Part shown: piece after piece, positions 27,570-36,555 of the stretch
Numbering within the stretch: position 1 is the first letter of the stretch
How the letters are laid out: the number at the start of each line of letters is the position of its first letter
Program-made: the position numbers and the translations under genes
The notes under the pieces: generated by a model
Databases searched by the model: none
Told to the model about the DNA's origin: nothing
What the model saw: only the letters and a program-made list of their open reading frames with translations
Assembly: GCA_002699585.1 (NCBI GenBank)
Contig: PABP01000021.1
Span: forward strand, 62,001-126,000
Length of the DNA: 64,000 bases
Reading direction: 5' to 3'
From: Anaerolineaceae bacterium
GTDB lineage: Bacteria > Chloroflexota > Anaerolineae > Aggregatilineales > Phototrophicaceae

Positions 27570-28526
27570 ATGTTTAAACGCTGGCACACAATCATAGTGA
27601 TATTCTTGTTGCCGCTGTTGGTCGCTGCTTGTGGGCCTTCCGCTCCCCAGGCAACGGCTCGGCCTACACAGACGCCCTTTTCAACGCCCTTGCCCTGGAT
27701 TAGCACCCCAATGCCAGCAGGTACAGGTGATAATCCGCTGCGTATGGCGATCCTGCCTGCGGAAGATCTCAGCGACGATCAAATCACTGAGTTTGAATCC
27801 TTATTCGCATCGTCCGGTGTCGCGGTCCAGGTTGTTGTTGCTGAGTCTGAATCTGACGCCCTCAAACTGCTTTGTAGCAATACCACTGCTGAACATGCTG
27901 TCGTCGCCTGGTTGGATGGCATTGGCTATGTCTCTGCGTATGGTCGCTTATGTGGCCAAGCGCAGCTATTGCTGTCAACAGGCGATGGTGATACCCAGTT
28001 TGGCGAGCGGGTTGAGCTGATAATCCGGCCTGAATTGGGCACACAGCAGATCAGCGCCGCTGAAGGGCGCACGTTCTGTCGCGTTGGCTATGACGACTCT
28101 TATAGCTGGCGGATTCCGCAGCTTTGGTTTGCGCAGGTCGATTTCGACATTGCGGCTATTGATACCCTTGAAGATGTCGAAGACTACCAGTCAATTGTCG
28201 ATGGAGTGGCATCGGATACCTGTGATCTAGGGGCCGTACCTGGCTCTATGGTGGATGCCCTCGACGAAGATATTGCTGAAGCCATAATTGTTGCTAAGAC
28301 CAGTCCAGTCTTGCCCTATGGCGTTTTGGTTGTGCCACCGGGCTTGCCCCAGCAACATCGGGACGCTTTAAGCCAGGTGCTTGTGGATGCATCGGGTAGT
28401 CATCAGGACTTGATGAGCGCTTTCTTTGGTGATTACGAGATTCAAACCGTTGATTCGGATCTGGTGGATGACTTGCATGATTTTGTCGATGACTCCGGTT
28501 TTGATTTTGTGCAAGTGGATCGGTAA
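27570..28526 (+). CDS. Lipoprotein resembling a periplasmic solute-binding protein
   Basis: A 318-residue lipoprotein with lipobox LVAAC (Cys at 21) and a short Thr/Pro linker. The body opens NPLRMAILPAEDLSDDQITEFE and follows the pattern of PhnD-like type 2 solute-binding proteins: EGRTFCRVGYDDSYSWRIPQLWF resembles the SGY/S..P hinge region, and VSDTCDLGAVPGSMVDAL the D..AVP site. No ABC permease or ATPase gene is adjacent, so it may be a sensor or orphan binder. It ends with a stop that overlaps the start of the next gene by one base (TAATG), so it may be coupled to the glycosyltransferases. Confidence 0.72.
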   Translation: MFKRWHTIIVIFLLPLLVAACGPSAPQATARPTQTPFSTPLPWISTPMPAGTGDNPLRMAILPAEDLSDDQITEFESLFASSGVAVQVVVAESESDALKLLCSNTTAEHAVVAWLDGIGYVSAYGRLCGQAQLLLSTGDGDTQFGERVELIIRPELGTQQISAAEGRTFCRVGYDDSYSWRIPQLWFAQVDFDIAAIDTLEDVEDYQSIVDGVASDTCDLGAVPGSMVDALDEDIAEAIIVAKTSPVLPYGVLVVPPGLPQQHRDALSQVLVDASGSHQDLMSAFFGDYEIQTVDSDLVDDLHDFVDDSGFDFVQVDR

Positions 28527-29479
28527 TGTTTGATCTGGCCGTCATTATCGTATCGTGGAACACGCGCGACCTGACGTTGCAGACGCTTGATTCCCTCCTT
28601 GCGGATGTGAGTGAAAGCCGGCTTTCATATCACGTACTTGTGGTAGATAACGCTTCTGAAGACGACTCTGTTGTGGCTATTCAAGCGCAGTTCCCAGATG
28701 TAGAAGTACTCGTTAGTGAAACCAATATAGGTTTCGGCGGTGCCAATAACCTGGGTATGCGCCACCTGGGCTTCGGCCAGAATGCTGCATTAGTAGACCT
28801 TCCAAAAGCAGTTTATTTGCTCAATTCAGATACCATCACACAACCCGGCGCAACTGAAGCCCTGTTCAACGGGCTTTTTTCGGCATCAGATGTAGGCTTG
28901 GTTGGTGCGCGCCTGACTTACGGTGATGGTCAGTTTCAGGAATCGGCCTTTGGATTCCCTGGCCTGCGCCAGCTTTATGCCGAGCTTTTCTGGATACCCG
29001 GTCGCTTTCGTTTGGGGCAGTTCAATGGGCGCTATCCTCAGTCACTGTTTGAGCAATCACGGCCTTTTGAAGTTGATTTCACCCTGGGCGCGACCATGAT
29101 GCTGCGCTCAGAAGTCATCCAGCAAACCGGTATGTTTGACGAAGCCTTCTTCATGTACTCCGAAGAAATTGATTGGGCTTGGCGTATCAAGGATGCGGGT
29201 TGGTGCGTGCTATGTGTGCCGCAGGCGCATGTGGTCCACTTAGCAGGGCAGAGTACGGTGCAGGTCAAGCCGCGTAGTATCATCAACCTGTGGGAAAGTC
29301 GCCTGCGCTTGGCTGATAAGCACTATCCGCGCTGGAAGTATTGGCTGGCACGCCAGATTATTGTCTTTGGTATGCGTCGCAAGTTGAATGCGTTGGATAG
29401 GGAGTCTTCGACACCTGAAGCTGTCCGCGACGCTTATCATAAAGTGCTTCGTATGGCCCAGGATGGCACATATGCCTAG
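28526..29479 (+). CDS. GT2 glycosyltransferase, rhamnosyltransferase-like
   Basis: A 317-residue GT-A fold glycosyltransferase of the WbbL class. It begins FDLAVIIVSWNTRDLTLQTL, has VVDNASEDDS and NIGFGGANNLGM in the donor site, LLNSDT as the DxD-type metal motif, and EEIDWAWRIKDAGW as the acceptor/catalytic-base region. It has no membrane helix. WbbL-type enzymes often transfer rhamnose to polysaccharide. It overlaps the lipoprotein gene by one base upstream and the next GT2 by 8 bases, so the three are likely co-transcribed. Confidence 0.92.
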   Translation: MFDLAVIIVSWNTRDLTLQTLDSLLADVSESRLSYHVLVVDNASEDDSVVAIQAQFPDVEVLVSETNIGFGGANNLGMRHLGFGQNAALVDLPKAVYLLNSDTITQPGATEALFNGLFSASDVGLVGARLTYGDGQFQESAFGFPGLRQLYAELFWIPGRFRLGQFNGRYPQSLFEQSRPFEVDFTLGATMMLRSEVIQQTGMFDEAFFMYSEEIDWAWRIKDAGWCVLCVPQAHVVHLAGQSTVQVKPRSIINLWESRLRLADKHYPRWKYWLARQIIVFGMRRKLNALDRESSTPEAVRDAYHKVLRMAQDGTYA

Positions 29480-30227
29480 GTTGATAGCAGTCGTATTGAC
29501 CTATAACGAGGAAAAGCACATTCAGGGTTGTTTGCAGACTCTGCAATTTGCTGATGATCGACTCGTGTTTGATTCATACAGCTCGGATAATACCGTCGCC
29601 TTGGCCCGTGTGGTAGGTGCGAAGGTCTTGCAGCGTAAGTTCGATGACTATGCTAGCCAGCGCAATGCGGCGCTAGATGCTGTCAGCGATCAATGCGATT
29701 GGGTGCTGTTTATCGATGCCGATGAACGTGTGACGCCCGCCTTAGCTGAGGAAATACGTTACACTATCGACCATCCAGAGATAGTCGCCTGGGGTATTCC
29801 ACGCCATAATTACCTCTTTCGTAAATTGACACTCGGTGCAGGTTGGTATCCCGATTATCAGATGCGCCTGCTGCGCATTGGACGCGTGCATTACGATGCC
29901 TCGCGCAAGGTACATGAACTCGTCGTTTGCGATGGACCCTCTGGCAACCTGACCAATCATCTCATTCACTATAATTACCGGACTGTCGCGCAGTTCATTC
30001 AAAAACAACGCCAGTATTCATCGTATGACGCACAAATACTGGCTGAGCAGGGCATTCGCCCCAAGCCCCAGAATTACCTTCTTCAACCGTTGCGGCAATT
30101 TCGTTGGCGCTTTATTGAATTAGAAGGCTACAAAGAGGGTTGGCATGGCTTCCGCTTGAGCTTGCTCATGGCTTATTATGAACTTGTGAAATACCTCAAA
30201 CTCCGGCAGTTTTCACGCTCATCATGA
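29472..30227 (+). CDS. GT2 glycosyltransferase, WaaE/KdtX-like
   Basis: A 251-residue glycosyltransferase of the lipopolysaccharide-core type (WaaE/KdtX, beta-1,4-glucosyltransferase group). The ATG at 29472 has AGGA 8 bases upstream and gives the standard start MPRLIAVVLTYNEEKHIQGC. LVFDSYSSDNTVALAR, YASQRNAALD, LFIDADERVTP (metal DxD) and WGIPRHNYLFRK are diagnostic. The C-terminus (GFRLSLLMAYYELVKYLKLRQ) is amphipathic and may touch the membrane. It overlaps the preceding GT2 by 8 bases and ends at a strong terminator. Confidence 0.91.
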   Translation: MPRLIAVVLTYNEEKHIQGCLQTLQFADDRLVFDSYSSDNTVALARVVGAKVLQRKFDDYASQRNAALDAVSDQCDWVLFIDADERVTPALAEEIRYTIDHPEIVAWGIPRHNYLFRKLTLGAGWYPDYQMRLLRIGRVHYDASRKVHELVVCDGPSGNLTNHLIHYNYRTVAQFIQKQRQYSSYDAQILAEQGIRPKPQNYLLQPLRQFRWRFIELEGYKEGWHGFRLSLLMAYYELVKYLKLRQFSRSS

Positions 30228-30231
30228 TAAT

Positions 30232-30271
30232 AAGAAACGGGGTGGCCCAAATGGACCACCCCGTTTCTTTG
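30232..30271. terminator. Bidirectional terminator
   Basis: AAGAAACGGGGTGG and CCACCCCGTTTCTT form a 14-bp perfect stem with a 10-base loop. It lies between the GT2 gene (plus) and hpf (minus). Confidence 0.92.
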
Positions 30272-30296
30272 TCAGATTGGTATGTTTCGCTAAATG

Positions 30297-30887
30297 CTAC
30301 TCAACGTCCAGCGCGAGGATGCCGTAGCCGCCTGTTTTGCGCTTATAAACCACATTGGTAGCGTTGTCATCCATGTTGTAAAACATGAAGAACGTGTGGC
30401 CCAGTAGTTCCATTTGTTCAATCGCCTCTGATTCGTTCATCGCGCGTGCTGCAATCTTCTTGCGGCGGATGATTTCAGGTTCATCCCCCTCGCCATCCAG
30501 GCCCGATGCTTCTGGTAGCTCCTCAGCCAATGCCAGTTCTTCGATGGTCGCTGCGTAGGCACCACGCCGCTTATTCTCGCGTTTGCCCTTAAAGCGGCGA
30601 ATACGCCGATACATCTTGTCCACTGCGTGGTTCACGGCCATCCGAATGCTGTCACGGTCTTCTTTTTCCAGGCTTTCTTCCGAACGGAGGATAGCGCCAC
30701 GCTGATGTTTCACCGTAATCTGCGCGACAACAACATCAGGTCCACGATTGTTGTTTTTATGCGACAAGTCAATGTGGACTGTGCTGATATTCGGTAAGTA
30801 GCGTTCGAGCTTATCTACCTTGTTGAGGACGTATTCTTCCAACGATTCAGATACCTGAATACCGTCACCACGGATTGTAACGTTCAT
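30297..30887 (-). CDS. hpf: Ribosome hibernation promoting factor, long form
   Basis: A 196-residue long HPF that dimerises 70S ribosomes into inactive 100S particles in slow growth. Residues 1-100 form the RaiA/YfiA ribosome-binding domain (MNVTIRGDGIQVSESLEEYV, KVDKLERYLPNI). After a charged linker, residues about 140-196 form the dimerisation domain (MNESEAIEQMELLGHTFFMF, and KRKTGGYGILALDVE). The ATG has GGAGGA upstream. It is 39 bases after comF, which suggests co-transcription, and ends at a terminator. Confidence 0.95.
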   Translation of the reverse strand: MNVTIRGDGIQVSESLEEYVLNKVDKLERYLPNISTVHIDLSHKNNNRGPDVVVAQITVKHQRGAILRSEESLEKEDRDSIRMAVNHAVDKMYRRIRRFKGKRENKRRGAYAATIEELALAEELPEASGLDGEGDEPEIIRRKKIAARAMNESEAIEQMELLGHTFFMFYNMDDNATNVVYKRKTGGYGILALDVE

Positions 30888-30926
30888 TGAATCCTCCTAT
30901 GGAAATAATGTGGAAACTAAGTTGGG

Positions 30927-31637
30927 CTAAAACTCCGCGACGGTTATGGTCGCAGCATAAACATTGGGAACACCTGCATTTTTGAGGGCTTTGGCGCAGG
31001 CAGTGAGGGTTGCGCCAGTCGTGCGGACATCATCGATAATAAGAGCCGTTTTTGTGTTGCTAGGTACAGTAGCCACAAATGCTCCTTCGACGTTTGTGAG
31101 GCGCTCAGTGCGGTTGAGGCCGACCTGGGAGGGGGTGTTGCGTTCGCGCTGGAGCGCGTCTACAACGAGAATGCCAGCCTGTGCGGAAAGCGCCTCCGCG
31201 ATTAGCTTAGCTTGATTATACCCCCGATTTTGCAATCGCAAACTATGTAATGGCACTGGAATCAGGGTGTCAATTGGCCAAGCTTGCTGGATGATGCCCG
31301 CGTTAAGGCGCTTGGCCAAAGGCTGTGCTAAAGTACGCGCATTGTGATATTTCAGAGCCTGGACAGCATGCTGCAATATGCCAGTATGCCAAGTTGTCCC
31401 TATCGCAGCGTCTACGAAATCTAGGTCTCCCTCGATTATTGAAAGTGGGACATGTTCCAGCTCTGTCTGGCAGGCCTCACACCAGGTTGTGTCAACGCGA
31501 CCACAGTGCACACAGGTCGGCGGAAAGACCAGATCGAGAAGTGAAGTGCCGAGTGCCCGCCAATCAAATAAATGCTGCAAGCGTCTGGACGAAAAAAGCC
31601 CAGAGCGTATCCGGGCTTCTTCTTGTAATGGCGACAT
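30927..31637 (-). CDS. comF: ComF-family phosphoribosyltransferase-like protein
   Basis: A 236-residue ComF/GntX homologue. The N-terminal zinc-binding part has two CxxC pairs (TCVHCG and WCEACQ, about 43-61). The C-terminal PRTase domain has the PRPP motif ALIIDDVRTTGATLTAC (about 198-214) and LIPVPLHSLRLQNRGYNQAK. ComF is needed for DNA uptake in competent bacteria; GntX-type members have other roles. The ATG at 31637 has GGGG at 7 bases; a terminator-like hairpin lies inside the first 15 codons, which leaves the start open to doubt. It follows the Tad motor operon by 20 bases. Confidence 0.88.
   Translation of the reverse strand: MSPLQEEARIRSGLFSSRRLQHLFDWRALGTSLLDLVFPPTCVHCGRVDTTWCEACQTELEHVPLSIIEGDLDFVDAAIGTTWHTGILQHAVQALKYHNARTLAQPLAKRLNAGIIQQAWPIDTLIPVPLHSLRLQNRGYNQAKLIAEALSAQAGILVVDALQRERNTPSQVGLNRTERLTNVEGAFVATVPSNTKTALIIDDVRTTGATLTACAKALKNAGVPNVYAATITVAEF
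31592..31618 (-). terminator. Terminator-like hairpin inside the 5' end of comF
   Basis: On the minus strand AAGCCC pairs with GGGCTT (plus a G-U) around a loop of about 9 bases and is followed by TTTTTT. It lies 40-66 bases after the last Tad motor gene stop, as a terminator for that operon would, yet falls within the first codons of comF. Confidence 0.6.
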
Positions 31638-31657
31638 GAATAAACCCCATACTGGCG

Positions 31658-32602
31658 CTAAAGCGAGATGTTGCTATCCATAATCTGTAGCAATGCCGGT
31701 CCCAAAAGCACAACCCACATCGACGGGAAGATCAATAGTACCATCGGGAACATCATTTTCACTGGGGCTTGTTGGGCTTTTTCCTGGGCGCGCTGACGCC
31801 GCTTTACACGCATCTGGTCAGATTGCACACGAAGGATTTTACCCATACTCACACCCAGTTGTTCCGCTTGAATAATCGCGGCCACAAATGAATTGACATC
31901 TGGCACATCCATACGATCTGCCATGTCTTTAAGCGCGACTTTACGCGACTTGCCCAGTTGAATTTCGCGCAAGACACGGCCAAATGCCAACGAAAGTTCG
32001 TTATCCCACTTTTCGTAGACCTTGCCCATCGCCTGGTCAAAGCCAAGACCTGCTTCAACACAAATCACCAGCAGGTCGAGCGCATCGGGTAGGGCCTTCT
32101 GAATACCTTCTTGACGACGGCGAATTTTGCTGCGCAGCAACAGGATTGGCAGATAGTTACCAAAAGCAGCACCGCCAATCGTCCATAGCAAACCTTGCAA
32201 CAGCTCGGATTTAAGCAGAGAGAAACCCACGATCATGCCTGCGACACCCAGGACGACGGTGAAAATAATGCGCTGTAAGAAGAATTGGGTCGGGTCGGTT
32301 GTAAGGCCGGCTTGCTCCAACTGACGCCGCATCGATTCAAGCTGACGTTGGGGTGTGACTCGCGATAGTAATTCGGCGATCTTATTGAAGAATGGCAGAA
32401 ATACACGATCTTTGAAGCCGACAGAAAGCTCGACTTCTTCAAGGGAGTCAACTTCAATATCGTTGACGCCATAGTGCTCCAGACGCTCTTGTAGCGGATC
32501 GCTGCCACTGTCATCGCGCAAGCCAATGTAAAGCAGAATGCCGATGATGAATAGAACGGCCATTGCGATAATTAAGGGTAAGAGAGGTTGAAGGGCTTCC
32601 AT
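31658..32602 (-). CDS. tadC: Type II secretion F-domain protein, TadC-like
   Basis: A 314-residue inner-membrane platform protein of a Tad (type IV pilus-like) machine. One N-terminal helix (about 9-28) is followed by a cytosolic acidic region, a helix pair (about 110-155), the cytosolic T2SSF domain (KALPDALDLLVICVEAGLGF, LGVSMGKILRVQSDQMRVKR) and a last helix (about 285-312). Platform proteins pass the motor's motion to the pilin. The ATG has GGAAGG upstream. It lies 50 bases after the paralogous TadB gene. Confidence 0.9.
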   Translation of the reverse strand: MEALQPLLPLIIAMAVLFIIGILLYIGLRDDSGSDPLQERLEHYGVNDIEVDSLEEVELSVGFKDRVFLPFFNKIAELLSRVTPQRQLESMRRQLEQAGLTTDPTQFFLQRIIFTVVLGVAGMIVGFSLLKSELLQGLLWTIGGAAFGNYLPILLLRSKIRRRQEGIQKALPDALDLLVICVEAGLGFDQAMGKVYEKWDNELSLAFGRVLREIQLGKSRKVALKDMADRMDVPDVNSFVAAIIQAEQLGVSMGKILRVQSDQMRVKRRQRAQEKAQQAPVKMMFPMVLLIFPSMWVVLLGPALLQIMDSNISL

Positions 32603-32652
32603 GATGACCTTCCTGTTAAAGACTCGTACAGTATAGAACGATGTACAGTAGC

Positions 32653-33648
32653 CTAAATATCAATGTCGACGATTTTCTGGATAAGGGCGCCACCCATACC
32701 AATTAAGGCGAGTCCCAGACCGATCATTGGCCAACCGCATTCACGATTGGTGAACATACGCCCCATGTATTGTTCATTGACCGTCATGAGCAGTAGTGCA
32801 ACGGCAATTGGCAAACCACTGATAACGTAACCTGTGATGCGCCCTTGAGACGTCAAAACACGAATCTCGCCCTTGAGCTTGATACGCTCGCGGATCGTTG
32901 CGCCAATAACTTCCAGAATTTCTGCTAGGTTACCACCGACCTCACGCTGAATATTGACGGCAGTAATTACCAGATCAAGATCAGGGCTGTCCAGACGATC
33001 CAACATATGATCCAGGGCATCTGGCACATCGATACCAATCTGGACCTCTTGTACAACGCGCTGGAACTCACTCTGGGTAGGTTCTGGTGCATCCTGTGCG
33101 ATGGCTTCCATAGCCTGCAAAACGCTGTAACCGGATCGGAGGGCGTTAACCCATAAGCCCAGCGTGTCAGGTAATTGCGTTTCGAAGGCAATCAGACGTT
33201 TGTTGATGGCGCGCCCCACATAAATACGCGGGACAAAGTAACCAATCACCGCACCGACAACGGCCATTGCAATGCTACCCGGACTGACAAACAGGTACAT
33301 GATAGCAAAGCCTGCCGCAACCGATGCGACCTGTGCGACAGCATATTCGGCTACTGTCAGCTTGATATCCGCACGGGCAAGCCGTCTTCGGGCATTTTTA
33401 CCGAATCGTCGCTCGGTCAGATAATTATTGATAGGTTCGAGGAGCTTGCGTCCTTCATCGATGCCGCTGTCGGCACCTTCGGCATCGTCTTCTTCATACT
33501 CCGGGAAGTCATTGAGGTCAGAGTCAATTTGGCCTAGCCGCGCCTCCACCAGGTCTTCGCGTCGGCTCGTAATGGCGCCAAATATGATGATCCCTATGGC
33601 GATTGCCCCGGCAACCCCTAGAATGAGTAATTGCTCAGGTCCTAACAT
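32653..33648 (-). CDS. tadB: Type II secretion F-domain protein, TadB-like
   Basis: A 331-residue paralogue and partner of TadC in the Tad platform. It has an N-terminal helix (about 5-25), two helices near 105-145, the T2SSF domain (FETQLPDTLGLWVNALRSGY, then IQREVGGNLAEILEVIGATI) and two C-terminal helices (about 270-330). The pattern and position between cpaF and tadC identify it as TadB. It starts 104 bases after cpaF stops. Confidence 0.91.
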   Translation of the reverse strand: MLGPEQLLILGVAGAIAIGIIIFGAITSRREDLVEARLGQIDSDLNDFPEYEEDDAEGADSGIDEGRKLLEPINNYLTERRFGKNARRRLARADIKLTVAEYAVAQVASVAAGFAIMYLFVSPGSIAMAVVGAVIGYFVPRIYVGRAINKRLIAFETQLPDTLGLWVNALRSGYSVLQAMEAIAQDAPEPTQSEFQRVVQEVQIGIDVPDALDHMLDRLDSPDLDLVITAVNIQREVGGNLAEILEVIGATIRERIKLKGEIRVLTSQGRITGYVISGLPIAVALLLMTVNEQYMGRMFTNRECGWPMIGLGLALIGMGGALIQKIVDIDI

Positions 33649-33752
33649 TGAATCGCGCCTCTCTGATTTCGGGCTATCTTTTGCACTGTTTTCATTACCT
33701 GTGAAGCAGTCACAAACTGAATATCAATGTGGCTATTCGGAAAACTCAAGTT

Positions 33753-35123
33753 TTAACGGCGCCCCACACCGAAAACAGTCGGCGGTAGGGTGATACCTGC
33801 ATCTTCAATGCGGTCAATGAACTTTGGCCGGATGCCCGTCGGGCGAATGCGACCTACAATGCGGCCCTCTTCATAGCCCGTCTGTTCAAACTCAAAGATA
33901 CCGGACATGGTAATCATTTCGCCTTCCATGCCTTGCACTTCGGATATTTCCACGATTTTACGTGATCCATCGCGTAGGCGGGATTGCTGAACAATACAGT
34001 CAACCGCGCTTGCGATCTGTTCCTTGATTGCTCGCGTGGGCAACTCCATACCAGCCATCAAGCACATAACTTCAAGACGAGCGACCGAGTCGCGCGGCGA
34101 ATTCGCGTGGAGGGTTGTCAATGAACCATCGTGGCCGGTATTCATCGCCTGGAGCATATCCAGCGCTTCACCGCTACGGCACTCACCAACCACAATGCGC
34201 TCAGGACGCATACGCAAGCAATTGACGACGAGATCGCGAATTTCAATCGCACCTTTGCCTTCGATGTTGGCCGGACGGCTCTCCAATGGCACCACATGTT
34301 CCTGCTGAAGTTGCAGCTCAGCCGCGTTTTCTACGGTGATGATGCGCTCATCATTGGGGATAAAGCTTGAAAGCACGTTTAGTAGGGTGGTTTTACCAGA
34401 ACCTGTGCCGCCAGAGACAACCATGTTCAGGCTGGCGATAACACATGCCCGCAGGAAGTGGGCAATTTCAGAAGTCATGGTCCCGAAGTTAATCAAATCC
34501 TGGACAGTGTAGGGTGTCTTAGAAAACTTACGAATCGTAATGGTCGGGCCGCATAGTGCGATAGGACGAATAACGACATTCACACGCGACCCATCTGGAA
34601 GACGAGCGTCAACAAGCGGTTGGCTTTCATCAACACGACGACCCAGTGGGGCGACAATACGGTCAATAACGCGCATGACGTGGTCGTCATCGTCAAAGCT
34701 CACACCCGCCAGGGTGATGCGCCCCTTCCGTTCGACAAAGACATTCTTTGGCCCATTAACCATAATTTCTGTAACGGATTCATCGCTCAACAGAGATTCG
34801 ATGGGACCAAAACCCAGGATGTCGGCGATGATCGTTTTGAAGAGCCGTTCACGCTCTGACTTTGCGATAACGATGTTTTCTTCCGCCAGAATGTTGTTAA
34901 ACAACTCCTGGATCTGGCGGCGAATTTCGTCTTTACGAGAGATGTCTAGCGAAGGATCAAGCTCTGACAGTAGTTTGTTTTGAATCCGTGTCTTCAGGTC
35001 AGCATAACCTTCTTGCGCGCCTGGGGTTGCCTTTCGATTGGCTGGTGTGCGCCCTGCGCCGCTACCTGACTGATCGCCTTCGCCCTTTGAACCACCTTTT
35101 TCAATGCGTCTTAACAATGACAT
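33753..35123 (-). CDS. cpaF: Tad secretion ATPase CpaF/TadA
   Basis: A 456-residue hexameric secretion ATPase that powers assembly of Flp/Tad pili. Residues 1-40 are a basic, disordered lead; the N-domain follows (DPSLDISRKDEIRRQIQELF); Walker A is GGTGSGKTTLLN (about 245), the Asp box and Walker B region is MRPERIVVGECRSGEALDML (about 308), and the His box is LTTLHANSPRDSVARLE. The ATG has GGAG upstream. It is the cytoplasmic motor of the operon and acts on the TadB/TadC platform. Confidence 0.96.
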   Translation of the reverse strand: MSLLRRIEKGGSKGEGDQSGSGAGRTPANRKATPGAQEGYADLKTRIQNKLLSELDPSLDISRKDEIRRQIQELFNNILAEENIVIAKSERERLFKTIIADILGFGPIESLLSDESVTEIMVNGPKNVFVERKGRITLAGVSFDDDDHVMRVIDRIVAPLGRRVDESQPLVDARLPDGSRVNVVIRPIALCGPTITIRKFSKTPYTVQDLINFGTMTSEIAHFLRACVIASLNMVVSGGTGSGKTTLLNVLSSFIPNDERIITVENAAELQLQQEHVVPLESRPANIEGKGAIEIRDLVVNCLRMRPERIVVGECRSGEALDMLQAMNTGHDGSLTTLHANSPRDSVARLEVMCLMAGMELPTRAIKEQIASAVDCIVQQSRLRDGSRKIVEISEVQGMEGEMITMSGIFEFEQTGYEEGRIVGRIRPTGIRPKFIDRIEDAGITLPPTVFGVGRR

Positions 35124-35217
35124 CGCATGACTCCATTAAACTGCTGGCGTTAAGTTGACGGATAGGGCGAACCGGTTCATTTAGGGACTGAAAAGAGCGG
35201 CATTTTCTTTGGTGCCG

Positions 35218-36540
35218 CTAGCTTTTGCCAAATGAAAACAGTCCGCGCCGTTCTTTTGACTTTTCGGTTTCTTGATCTTCGACCAGCGTACCCATCATAC
35301 TGCCGTAAAGCGTATCAGACAACTCCAGCAGGCGTTTTACGATTGGCTTATTGGGGTCACGCATCGCAATAACCGGGACACCTTTGTTGATTGCATTCAA
35401 GATGAAATACTCGTCTGTCAGCGGGATAGAGGCTGTGACATCCATCTTGAGATAGTTTGAAATGCGGTCTGGCGTAGGGTGTGCCCGCTGATGCCGCGAT
35501 GGATTCTCGATTGCTTTATTGACCACCAGGGCCACTTTTTCTTTGTTGACGTTGCTCTTTTCCAGCAGATCAAGCACCAGCTTAACATTCTTGATGGCTG
35601 GCAAGGTGGGCGTGACCACGACAACGATCTTCGTTGCCAGCTCCAGCAAACCCGCCACGACAGCATCTATGTTGTGGCTGGTATCTACGACGACAAAATC
35701 GTAGTAATACCGGATTTGCTCGATGATGGCTGACACGGCATCTGGGTTCAACTCGCGTATGTCCGCACCCACATTTGGCAGTGAAGGGCTTAACAATACA
35801 CGAATACCACTATTATGCGTGGCAACAACGCTGTCGAAGTACTCCGCATCGAGGTCATCCGTTTTGTCCGCCAACTCGGAAATGGTCGATTGCGACCTCA
35901 AGTCGAGGAAAGTGCCTACATCGCCGAACTCAAGATCGGCATCCACAACCAGGGTCTTGATGTCCTCTTTCATAAGGCCGGAAGCGAGATTGGTTGCGAT
36001 AGTGGTACATCCGGTACCACCGGCTGGGCTGTAAACCACGATAACGTGTCCAGCGCGTGTGCCATCGTCTGGACGCTTTTCGTCGGCGGGATCCATCAGC
36101 ATAGCCGATGGATCGTTCATACGACGGAAACGCTCGCGGATGGGCGCATACTGCTCGTACACGTTGCGTATCGTGCCATAAAGCTGATCCGTGCTCGGAG
36201 GTTTGCTCAGGAAGAAACGCGCACCTGCGAGCATCGCCCGTTGCATATAGTCGGAGTCATCCTGAACAGACATCATGATGACCCCGACGAACGGAAGCGC
36301 TTTGGTGATGCGGCTGGCTGCCTCCAGGCCGTCCATATCAGGCATGTTGATATCCATGATGACGATATCCGGTTGCAGTTCTTGCACTAATGCAACCCCT
36401 TGACGCCCATTTTCAGCCGTGCCAACGACTTTGAAGTCTTGCTCGAAGGACAGAAGGCGTTGGATACCATCACGCGCATCTTGTATGTCATCTACAAGAA
36501 TGATCGTAATACTATCACTGCCATCGTCTGGTCGCTTCAT
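35218..36540 (-). CDS. cpaE: Receiver domain fused to CpaE/TadZ-like ATPase
   Basis: A 440-residue fusion. Residues 10-125 are a full response-regulator receiver: acidic pocket at VDD (17-18), phospho-acceptor D63 (VIMDINMPD) and K113 (FLSKPPS). Residues 163-415 are a MinD/ParA-type ATPase of the CpaE/TadZ class, which places the Tad machine in the cell. The P-loop reads SPAGGTGCTT, so both the signature Lys and the Walker A Lys are missing, as happens in several CpaE proteins; DTSHNIDA carries the Walker B Asp. D63 is intact, so phosphorylation by a kinase is possible, perhaps by the one encoded 1.5 kb upstream. It lies 15 bases after cpaB. Confidence 0.92.
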   Translation of the reverse strand: MKRPDDGSDSITIILVDDIQDARDGIQRLLSFEQDFKVVGTAENGRQGVALVQELQPDIVIMDINMPDMDGLEAASRITKALPFVGVIMMSVQDDSDYMQRAMLAGARFFLSKPPSTDQLYGTIRNVYEQYAPIRERFRRMNDPSAMLMDPADEKRPDDGTRAGHVIVVYSPAGGTGCTTIATNLASGLMKEDIKTLVVDADLEFGDVGTFLDLRSQSTISELADKTDDLDAEYFDSVVATHNSGIRVLLSPSLPNVGADIRELNPDAVSAIIEQIRYYYDFVVVDTSHNIDAVVAGLLELATKIVVVVTPTLPAIKNVKLVLDLLEKSNVNKEKVALVVNKAIENPSRHQRAHPTPDRISNYLKMDVTASIPLTDEYFILNAINKGVPVIAMRDPNKPIVKRLLELSDTLYGSMMGTLVEDQETEKSKERRGLFSFGKS

Positions 36541-36555
36541 TATGTTACACCTATC

